Under the pieces are notes generated by a model that was not told where the DNA came from, did not search any database, and was given only the letters and a program-made list of their open reading frames with translations. Below, one piece after another: positions 30,844 through 36,525 of a stretch of 36,525 nucleotides of DNA (position 1 is the stretch's first letter; each line of letters starts with the position of its first letter). The position numbers were made by a program, and so were the translations under genes. The stretch covers positions 155,734 through 192,258 of the forward strand of contig ML178782.1 of NCBI GenBank assembly GCA_004366385.1, written 5' to 3'. Source of the stretch: Actinomycetota bacterium. Its GTDB lineage: Bacteria > Actinomycetota > Thermoleophilia > Gaiellales > Gaiellaceae.

Positions 30844-31319
30844 AGCTGCCCCCGCGCGCCCCGCTCGAGGAACCGCCGGCTGACGTCCGCGTGGAGCGGA
30901 GCCTGGAGCGCGTCGTAGAGCGCCGCGCGAACGCGCGCGAGCCTCCCGCGCCGCGCGAGCCGCGGGTGGAACCCCTCGACCGCCAACCGGAGCTCGGGCG
31001 CCTCGCGGCCGGTCTGCGCGACGACGAGCGCCCCGCCGGGCGTGGCCGCGAGCAGGCCGCCGCGGATCGGGTACCGGCACTCCACGAGGCCGTCCTCGGC
31101 GCTGGTCGCCGCCTGCCCGAAACGGAGCAACGGCACGACTCCGGCGAGCACGAGATCGACGCCGTCGGCGCCGGTGCGCGGCCGGACGAGGCCGCGTGAG
31201 AACGCGCGCACCTCCTGCCAGTACGCGCCCCCGAGCCGCAGCGCGCCGTCGTGGCTCGGCTCCACCACCGGCGCGGGGAGGCGGATCCGATCCTCCGTGC
31301 TCACCGGGGAGGAGCGCAT
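30840..31319 (-). CDS. unrecognised 159-residue protein
   Basis: I do not recognise this protein. It is 159 residues, has no signal peptide, membrane helix or cysteine-based motif, and shows alternating short strands (LRLGGAYWQEVRAFSRGLV, LVECRYPIRGGLLAATPGGALVVAQ, PELRLAVEGFHPRL) suggesting a beta-rich barrel or grip fold, followed by a C-terminal helical segment. The reading frame is credible: codon bias is strong, the ATG at 31319 lies one base after the MMPL stop, and its own stop overlaps the next gene's start (GTGA). It is therefore the middle gene of an MMPL - unknown - NAD(P)-binding operon. A lipid-related accessory role would suit the context but is a guess. Confidence 0.75.
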   Translation of the reverse strand: MRSSPVSTEDRIRLPAPVVEPSHDGALRLGGAYWQEVRAFSRGLVRPRTGADGVDLVLAGVVPLLRFGQAATSAEDGLVECRYPIRGGLLAATPGGALVVAQTGREAPELRLAVEGFHPRLARRGRLARVRAALYDALQAPLHADVSRRFLERGARGQL

Positions 31320-31320
31320 G

Positions 31321-33420
31321 TCAGCTCTCCGCGCGGATCTCACGCGGCGCCGGCCCGGGACGGCGGCGGCGGCGCGCGAGCCACGACGGCCACCACGTGC
31401 GCTCGCCGAGCTCGAACGTCAGCGCGGGGACGAGCACCGAGCGCACGACGAGCGTGTCGAGCAGGACGCCAAACGCGACCGTGATCCCGATCTGCGTGAG
31501 GGCCACGAGGGGCAGCACGGCGAGCACCGAGAACGTCCCCGCGAGCACGATGCCCGCGGAGGTGATCACGCTGCCGGTGACGGCGAGCCCCTTCAGCATC
31601 GCCTCCCGCGTCGGCCGCACGTGCGCCTCCTCCCGCACGCGCGCCATCAGGAAGATGTTGTAGTCGACCCCGAGCGCGACGAGGAAGATGAAGGCGAGGA
31701 GCGGGTAGCTCGGGTCCTCGCCGGGGAAGTCCGCGAACGCCTCGAACAGGAGCAGCGCGCCGCCGAGCGCCGCGAAGTACGAGAGGACGACCGTGGCCAT
31801 GAGCACGACCGGCGCCACGAGCGCCCGCAGGAGGAGCACCAGGATCGCGAAGACCACGAGCAGGACGAGCGGGATGAGGAGCCTCGTGTCGCGCTCGGTC
31901 GCGGCGCGGAGGTCGGCCTCCTCGGCGGTCGGCCCGCCGACGAGCACCCCGTCGCCGACCGCCGCGCGCAGGTCGGCCCGAAGCCGCGCGATCGCCGCGT
32001 AGGCCTCCTCGCCGTACGGGTCGGTCGAGAGCACCACGTCGAAGCGGGCGCCCGGCTCGCCCGTCTCCGGGAGACCAACGGAGGCGACGTCCACCGACGA
32101 GACCGCCGCGTCGCGCGCATCGCCGACGCGGCTGGGGTCGCGGACGAGCACGGACGCAGGCGCGCCCGCCCCGGCCGGGAACGACTCCTCGAGCAGGCGC
32201 TGGCCCTCGACCGACTCGACCGTTCCGCGGAAGATCGTGGTCGTCGTCAGGTCGTCGTCCAGTGTGAGCGCGCCGAGCGAGAGGGCCGCGAGCGCGAGCG
32301 CGGTGACGATCCAGACGGGGCGAGGCCGCCGCTCGATCCACGCGCCCAGCCGCTTCCAGAGCCCCTCGCCGGTCCGGTCGTCGTCGCCGTACCGCGGGAC
32401 GAACGGCCAGAAGGCGCCTCGGCCGCCCACGAGGAGGAGCGCAGGCAGCAGCGTGAGCATCGCCAGCGCCGCGACCGCGACGCCCATGGCGCCGACCGGC
32501 CCGAGACCGGAGATCGAGCGCACGTCGGCGAGCGAGAGGCAGAGCAGCGCGGCGACCACCGTGCCGGACGAGGCCAGGATCGCCGGCGCGCCCCGCACCA
32601 GCGCGATCCGCATGGCCTCGTGCCGGTCCTCGACCCGGCGCAGCTCCTCGCGGTAGCGCGCGGTCAGGAGCAGCGCGTAGTCGGTCCCGGCGCCGAACAC
32701 GAGCACGAGCAGGATCCCGCCGGTCTGGCCGTTGATCACGACACCCGCGTCGGCCATCAGGTAGCCGAGGCCGCGGACGACGAACTCGGCGCAGAGCACC
32801 GAGACGAGCGGGATGAGCCAGAAGATCGGGCTCCGGTAGATGAGGACGAGCAGCACGAGGACGAGGGTCGCCGTGGCGAGCAACAGCGTCGTGTTGATCC
32901 CCTCGAACACCTTGGTCGCGTCGGCCGCGAAGCCCGCCGGGCCGGTCACGGCGGTCTCGACGCCGTCCGGCGCGCGCGCCGCGACGAGCTCGCGGAGCTC
33001 CTCGACCGCTGCGACGAGGACCTCCTCGTCGCCCTCGGCGGCGATCGGGACGACGACGAGCGCGGCCGTCCCGTCCTCCGAGAAGACGGGCGGCGACGGC
33101 TCTCCCGCGCCTTCGATCCCCGCGGCCGCCACGTCGTCACGGGCGCCCGCGACAGCCGCCCGCTCGGCGTCGTCGAGGCCGTCCGCGCTCCGGACCACCA
33201 CCACGGCGGGAGGGGCGTCGCCCGAGGGGAACGCGTCCGCGGCCTCGAGGACGGCGACCGACTCCGCGCTCCCGGGAAGGAACGTCGTCGGCTCGTTGCG
33301 CTGTGCCTGCTCGAAGCGCCCCGCGAGCGGCGCGAGGGCGGCGAGCAGCACGACCCAGAGCCCGAGCACGACGAGCTTCGACCGGCGGCCGGAGACGGAC
33401 GAGGCGAACCGTTCCAACAT
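31321..33420 (-). CDS. MMPL-family RND transporter
   Basis: This 699-residue membrane protein has the duplicated RND layout: one N-terminal helix (about 15-35), an extracytoplasmic domain to about 175, five helices to about 345, a single helix near 375, a second large outer domain to about 520, then five helices and an Arg-rich cytoplasmic tail. The proton-relay region FGAGTDYALLLTARYREE in the first half and VALGVDYNIFLMARVREE in the second are the MMPL hallmarks (Asp-Tyr pairs). Such proteins export lipids, siderophores or drugs in actinobacteria. ATG 33420 has no ribosome site, and a -10-like TATAAG lies nine bases upstream, suggesting a leaderless mRNA. Confidence 0.93.
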   Translation of the reverse strand: MLERFASSVSGRRSKLVVLGLWVVLLAALAPLAGRFEQAQRNEPTTFLPGSAESVAVLEAADAFPSGDAPPAVVVVRSADGLDDAERAAVAGARDDVAAAGIEGAGEPSPPVFSEDGTAALVVVPIAAEGDEEVLVAAVEELRELVAARAPDGVETAVTGPAGFAADATKVFEGINTTLLLATATLVLVLLVLIYRSPIFWLIPLVSVLCAEFVVRGLGYLMADAGVVINGQTGGILLVLVFGAGTDYALLLTARYREELRRVEDRHEAMRIALVRGAPAILASSGTVVAALLCLSLADVRSISGLGPVGAMGVAVAALAMLTLLPALLLVGGRGAFWPFVPRYGDDDRTGEGLWKRLGAWIERRPRPVWIVTALALAALSLGALTLDDDLTTTTIFRGTVESVEGQRLLEESFPAGAGAPASVLVRDPSRVGDARDAAVSSVDVASVGLPETGEPGARFDVVLSTDPYGEEAYAAIARLRADLRAAVGDGVLVGGPTAEEADLRAATERDTRLLIPLVLLVVFAILVLLLRALVAPVVLMATVVLSYFAALGGALLLFEAFADFPGEDPSYPLLAFIFLVALGVDYNIFLMARVREEAHVRPTREAMLKGLAVTGSVITSAGIVLAGTFSVLAVLPLVALTQIGITVAFGVLLDTLVVRSVLVPALTFELGERTWWPSWLARRRRRPGPAPREIRAES

Positions 33421-33450
33421 TTGACCGTACTTATACAGAATCCGTACAGA
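33420..33450 (-). promoter_or_regulatory. AT-rich promoter with repeats before the MMPL gene
   Basis: On the minus strand, TGTATAAG (33430-33437) is a good -10 element nine bases before the ATG. CTGTA occurs twice, 11 bases apart (33434-33438 and 33445-33449), and CCGTAC (+ strand) twice, 17 bases apart (33425-33430 and 33442-33447). The stretch is markedly AT-richer than its surroundings. The repeats could be an operator for a regulator not encoded in this window. Confidence 0.5.
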
Positions 33451-33471
33451 CGGAGGTGGAGCGGGCCGAGA

Positions 33472-33951
33472 CTACGTCTCTGCGAGCAGCGCGCGCAGGT
33501 CGAGCGGGCGCGTGAACATCGCGACCTGGCTCCCGTCCGGGGTCAGCGGCCACTCCTCGCGCGGCCGGTCGCGGTAGAGTTCGACCCCGTTGCCATCGGG
33601 GTCGCGGAGGTAGATCGCCTCGCTCACCCCGTGGTCGGACGCGCCGTCGAGCGGGATCCCCGCCTCGAGCACGCGCCGGACCGCTTGCGCGAGCGTCGTC
33701 CGGTCGGGGAAGCGGACGGCGACGTGGTAGAGACCGGTGGTGCCGGGCGGAGGCGGCGAGCCGCCCTGCGACTCCCACGTGTTGAGGCCGATGTGGTGGT
33801 GGTAGCCGCCGGCGGACACGAACGCGGCCTGGTCGCCGAGCCGCGCCTGCTCGTCGAACCCGAGCACGTCGCGCCAGAAACCGAGCGCGCGGTCGAGGTC
33901 GGCCACCTTCAGGTGGACGTGGCCTATGTCGACGCGCGGATCGAGCGTCAC
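33472..33951 (-). CDS. VOC-family protein, catechol-2,3-dioxygenase-like (CatE type)
   Basis: This 159-residue vicinal-oxygen-chelate protein has paired beta-alpha-beta-beta-beta modules. The first starts with IGHVHLKVADLDRALGFWRDVLGF (metal His), continues to FVSAGGYHHHIGLNTWES, and the second has GLYHVAVRFPDRTTLAQAV (second His), GVSEAIYLRDPDGNGVELYRDRP (metal Glu). These match the CatE/YfiE group annotated as catechol 2,3-dioxygenase. Known CatE proteins are nearly twice this length, so the one here may be a single-unit member or a different VOC enzyme. GTG 33951 overlaps the stop of the membrane protein upstream by four bases. Confidence 0.85.
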   Translation of the reverse strand: MTLDPRVDIGHVHLKVADLDRALGFWRDVLGFDEQARLGDQAAFVSAGGYHHHIGLNTWESQGGSPPPPGTTGLYHVAVRFPDRTTLAQAVRRVLEAGIPLDGASDHGVSEAIYLRDPDGNGVELYRDRPREEWPLTPDGSQVAMFTRPLDLRALLAET

Positions 33952-35318
33952 TCCGGGACTGTAACCGGGGCCGGACGCGGCGAGATCGCGATCCCGGCCA
34001 CGGCCCAGACGGCAACCGCAAGCCAGTGGACGCCGATCACGTCGGTCTGGAGCCCGAGCAGCAGCACGGCCGCGAACGCCGCCCCGACCCACGCCTCGCG
34101 CCGAAGGAGGGCGACGAGGAGCGCGAGGCTCCAGAGCACGAACGCCGCCATGCCGACGACCCCCGTGTCGACGCCGAGCTCCGTGTACGTCGACTCGCCC
34201 GCCTTGATCTCGACGCGGGTCCGCTTCGCCACGACGCCCGCGTTCCCGAGCCCGTAGCCCTGCGGGTGGCGCACGACCGCGCGCACCCCGTCGCGCAGGT
34301 GGCTCCAGTGGCTCGCGATCGAGGGCTCCGAGGGCGAGAACGGGTCCGAGCTGACCTCCGGCAGCGGAGCCTGCTCTCCCCCGGGGACCGGCTCCGGATT
34401 CGCGTTCTGGCGCAGGAACTCGAGCTCCTCCTGCGTGTAGGTCGTGGACGGCCCCAGCGTCGGGTACGCGACGAGGAACCCGACGGCGACGACGACCGAG
34501 GCGACGGCGACGAGCGCGGGAGCGAGCCGCCGCTGCGCGGCCGCAAGGATCACGAGCCCGACCGCGAGCGCGCCGAAGGCGGCCCGCGTGTGCGTGTACA
34601 GCAGCCCCGCGTAGAGGACGAGCCCGAGCGCGACCCACCACCAGCGGAACGGCCGGCTCACGACGAAGACGAGGCCGACGAGGAAGGCGTACGCACTCGC
34701 GAGCGGCGAGAGGAACGTTGCGACGAGGCGCCTGATCGGGTTCTCCTCGTCGCCGGTGTTGTAGACCCAGTTCTCCGGGAGCCCCGACAGCCCCTCGTAG
34801 TCGAGGCCGAGCTGCTCGCGATACCAGCCGGGGACGCCCGACTGCCTCCACGCCTGGAGCTCGATGAGCGCCAGGTCGGCGAGGCCCACCACGGCCACCC
34901 CGGCGGCGACGAGCGCGAGCAACGCCCCCACGCTGCCGCGCCGCTCCCACCACGTCCCGGTGAGCCGCCCCAGCGCGTAGCCCGCGACGGGAAGCAGGTG
35001 GTGGCGGAGCGCGAGCAGCTCCCCGCGCGTGGTCGCGTCCCCGCCGAGCCAGTCCTGCGGAACGAGCCAGTACACGAGGACGACCGCCGTGTACGCGGCC
35101 GCGAGCGCGTCGACCCCGCGCGCCCCGGGCAGCCGCCGCACCTTCCACGCGACGGCGACGAGCGCCACGAGAAGCAGCCCCTCCTTCCACGCGGCCACCG
35201 CGTCGAGCGCGCCACCGCGGAGGCCGAGCTCCCAGAGCTGGGCCATGACCGCGTTGTGCAGCGCGAGCCCGACGACGAGGACGACGAGCGCAGCCTGCGC
35301 GAAGCGCTCAGTCGACAA
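33948..35318 (-). CDS. O-antigen ligase/polymerase-like membrane protein (Wzy_C)
   Basis: This is a 456-residue polytopic membrane protein with about ten to eleven hydrophobic helices. A large outer loop between about residues 285 and 365 contains TQEELEFLRQNAN, SEPSIASHWSHLRDGVRAVVRHPQGYGLGNAG and ESTYTELGVDTGVVG; the H(P)xxGxGxG and late E-x-G patterns are those of the Wzy/WaaL O-antigen ligase superfamily. LLYTHTRAAFGAL is the usual Arg-containing helix before it. It probably joins or polymerises a surface glycan. TTG 35318 overlaps the methyltransferase gene by 11 bases; a slightly later start is possible. It is coupled to the VOC gene downstream. Confidence 0.85.
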   Translation of the reverse strand: MSTERFAQAALVVLVVGLALHNAVMAQLWELGLRGGALDAVAAWKEGLLLVALVAVAWKVRRLPGARGVDALAAAYTAVVLVYWLVPQDWLGGDATTRGELLALRHHLLPVAGYALGRLTGTWWERRGSVGALLALVAAGVAVVGLADLALIELQAWRQSGVPGWYREQLGLDYEGLSGLPENWVYNTGDEENPIRRLVATFLSPLASAYAFLVGLVFVVSRPFRWWWVALGLVLYAGLLYTHTRAAFGALAVGLVILAAAQRRLAPALVAVASVVVAVGFLVAYPTLGPSTTYTQEELEFLRQNANPEPVPGGEQAPLPEVSSDPFSPSEPSIASHWSHLRDGVRAVVRHPQGYGLGNAGVVAKRTRVEIKAGESTYTELGVDTGVVGMAAFVLWSLALLVALLRREAWVGAAFAAVLLLGLQTDVIGVHWLAVAVWAVAGIAISPRPAPVTVPE

Positions 35319-35919
35319 CTGCCACCAGCGAGAGCCCGAGGTTCACGATGCGCACGCGGCCGGGGAAGAGCGCCTCCAGGTCGCGGGGCGAGAGCAGCTC
35401 GAGCTCCTTCGCGAAGCCCTTCCCGACGGCGTCGTACACCCGGTGCGCCGCCCGGTCGGGGAGCCAGTGCACGAGCGGGAGGCGCGTGTGCACCTCGACC
35501 GGGAACCAGCGGTTCGGCGTGGTGATGAACGCACGGCGCCCCACGCGCAGCGCCTCGGAGACGAGCAGGCGCTGCCGATCGCGCCCGCCGACGTGCTCGA
35601 TGACCGCGTTCGAGTGGACGACGTCGAACGCGCCGTCGGGGAAAGGCAGCGCGCACGCGTCCCCTTGCACGTAGCGGACGTGTGGATAGCGCTCGCGGAA
35701 CGCCGTCCCGTCCTGGAGCCCGAGCGCCGTGATCCGCTCGGGCCACGGGTAGTGCTCCTCGAAGAAGTTGAGGGTCGTGCAGCCGTCGCCCTCGCCGAAG
35801 GCGAGCTCGTCGGCGCCGACGTCGAGCACGGTCGTCTCCGGCCCGGGACGCAGCTCGTCGAGGAAGAGCCGGAGCTTGCGCCGGCGCGAGCGCAGCGAGA
35901 TCGAGTCGGCGAGGGACAC
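35308..35919 (-). CDS. SAM-dependent methyltransferase (type 11-like)
   Basis: This is a 203-residue class-I methyltransferase. Motif I is TTVLDVGADE (about residue 30 from the chosen start), the acidic/aromatic region reads YPWPERITALGLQDG, motif II is YVQGDACALPFPDGAFDVVHSNAVIEHVG, and motif III is ALRVGRRAFITTPNRWFPVEVHT. The style is common next to glycan-assembly genes, where sugars or lipid carriers are methylated. GTG 35919 (VSLADSISLRSRRRKL) is preferred; the in-frame GTG at 35976 would run across the divergent glycosylase start at 35961. It overlaps the O-antigen-ligase-like gene, and the two form an operon with the VOC gene. Confidence 0.85.
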   Translation of the reverse strand: MSLADSISLRSRRRKLRLFLDELRPGPETTVLDVGADELAFGEGDGCTTLNFFEEHYPWPERITALGLQDGTAFRERYPHVRYVQGDACALPFPDGAFDVVHSNAVIEHVGGRDRQRLLVSEALRVGRRAFITTPNRWFPVEVHTRLPLVHWLPDRAAHRVYDAVGKGFAKELELLSPRDLEALFPGRVRIVNLGLSLVAVVD

Positions 35920-35960
35920 GCCTGAAGTATCGGGTCCGCGGAGGCGCGTAGGCTGGTCGA

Positions 35961-36525
35961 GTGGTCGACGCGGCACTCAGGCCGGCCGGGCCGTACTCCC
36001 TCCGGCTGACCGCGCGCACGGAGCACTGGCGCGGGCGCCTCCCCGAGGGCCGGTGGGCGGAGGCACGGCAGACCGGCGACGGGACGGTGCGCGTGCGCGC
36101 CTCGTGCGAGCAGGCGGTCGAGGAGGCTCGGTTCGTGCTCGCGCTCGACGACGACACGGGCGAGTTCCACCGCCGCTTCGCGCGCGACCCGCTCGTCGGC
36201 CCGTCCGTGCTGTCGCTGCGCGGGCTACGGCCGCGACGGAAGGCGACAGTTGCGCACGCGGCGCTGCGAGCGGTGTGCGGCCAGCTGATCCAGGCGAGCC
36301 GCGCGCTCGAGATCGAGCGGGCGGTGATCCGGGCGGCCGGCGAGGACCCGCCGTCGCGCGTCGCGCTCGCCCGGCTCTCGCCCGCGGCGCTCGCGGGCTG
36401 CGGGCTCGCGACGAGCCGGGCGGCGACGCTGACGAGGCTCGTGCGCGGGATCGACCTCGAGCAGCTGCGGCTCGCCCCGGAGACCGCGCTCGCCCGGCTG
36501 CGCCGCGAGCGCGGGATCGGCCCGT
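35961..36525 (+). CDS. AlkA/HhH-GPD family DNA-3-methyladenine glycosylase, truncated by window end
   Basis: The frame from GTG 35961 is open to the window edge (188 codons). The first 90 residues resemble the N-terminal domain of AlkA-type glycosylases (GPYSLRLTART at the start, DPLVGPSVLSLRGLRPRRKAT before the helical core). The core begins with VAHAALRAVCGQLIQASRALEIERAVI, the conserved helix with CxQ(L/Q)I, then LARLSPAALAGCGLATSRAATLTRLV and LRRERGIGP, which is the start of the helix-hairpin-helix. The catalytic Asp would lie beyond the edge. The enzyme removes alkylated purines in base-excision repair. It is divergent from the methyltransferase by about 41 bases. Confidence 0.82.
   Translation, partial: MVDAALRPAGPYSLRLTARTEHWRGRLPEGRWAEARQTGDGTVRVRASCEQAVEEARFVLALDDDTGEFHRRFARDPLVGPSVLSLRGLRPRRKATVAHAALRAVCGQLIQASRALEIERAVIRAAGEDPPSRVALARLSPAALAGCGLATSRAATLTRLVRGIDLEQLRLAPETALARLRRERGIGP

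Noticed and set aside
31042-34257. 1071-codon plus-strand frame opposite MMPL and its neighbours
   Set aside because: It consists of Arg/Glu/His-rich repeats of antisense codons; the minus strand carries MMPL, VOC and membrane-protein genes with clear motifs.

Overview
The window is very GC-rich, with strong third-position G/C bias in every convincing gene. It has tightly packed operons with 1-4 base stop/start overlaps, frequent GTG and TTG starts, and 11-bp direct-repeat PHO boxes of the actinobacterial (Streptomyces PhoP) kind. I read it as the chromosome of a high-GC actinobacterium. The gene styles (SphX-like PstS proteins, a two-subunit KorAB, CHAD/CYTH next to NUDIX) would fit a deep-branching soil lineage such as Thermoleophilia/Gaiellales, but that placement is inference. 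I see no rRNA, tRNA, CRISPR array, insertion sequence or phage gene, and no gap between genes exceeds 300 bases.

Layout. 1-2977 (+): end of a cupin protein, a histone-deacetylase/acetylpolyamine-amidohydrolase homologue, a DCC-family protein and a carnitine-monooxygenase-like Rieske oxygenase. 3064-7510 (+): polyphosphate kinase, Ppx/GppA exopolyphosphatase, then an arsenate reductase coupled to an aquaporin. 7507-17371 (-): PhoR-like kinase, PstS, PstS, PstC, PstA, PstB, PhoU, a third PstS, a CYTH-CHAD protein, a NUDIX hydrolase and a SixA-type histidine phosphatase. 17501-18199 (+): the PhoB/PhoP response regulator, divergent from the kinase. 18261-19951 (+): a MarR regulator and its MFS exporter. 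19915-24338 (-): an XRE-cupin regulator and PotA-PotD-PotB-PotC. 24412-26567 (+): a GT1 glycosyltransferase and a haloalkane-dehalogenase-like hydrolase. 26623-29492 (-): 2-oxoacid:ferredoxin oxidoreductase KorA-KorB. 29552-36525: an SRPBCC protein, an NAD(P)-binding protein, an unrecognised protein, an MMPL transporter, a VOC dioxygenase-like protein, an O-antigen-ligase-like membrane protein, a methyltransferase and the start of an AlkA-like DNA glycosylase.

The centre of interest is a roughly 15-kb phosphate/polyphosphate island (3064-18199). It combines sensing (PhoR/PhoB), high-affinity uptake (three PstS, PstCAB, PhoU), storage and mobilisation of polyphosphate (Ppk1, Ppx, a CHAD protein), nucleotide and phosphohistidine hydrolysis (a two-gene equivalent of mycobacterial MutT1) and arsenate handling (ArsC plus aquaporin). 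I find PHO-box direct repeats with exact 11-bp spacing before phoB, before the pstS2-pstCAB-phoU operon, before pstS1 and before arsC-aquaporin, and a weaker one before ppk. All are oriented in the direction of transcription. The most novel proposal is that arsenate detoxification is wired into the phosphate-starvation response: the Pst system imports arsenate as a look-alike, ArsC reduces it, and the translationally coupled aquaporin, whose predicted selectivity filter lacks the water-channel histidine, releases arsenite.
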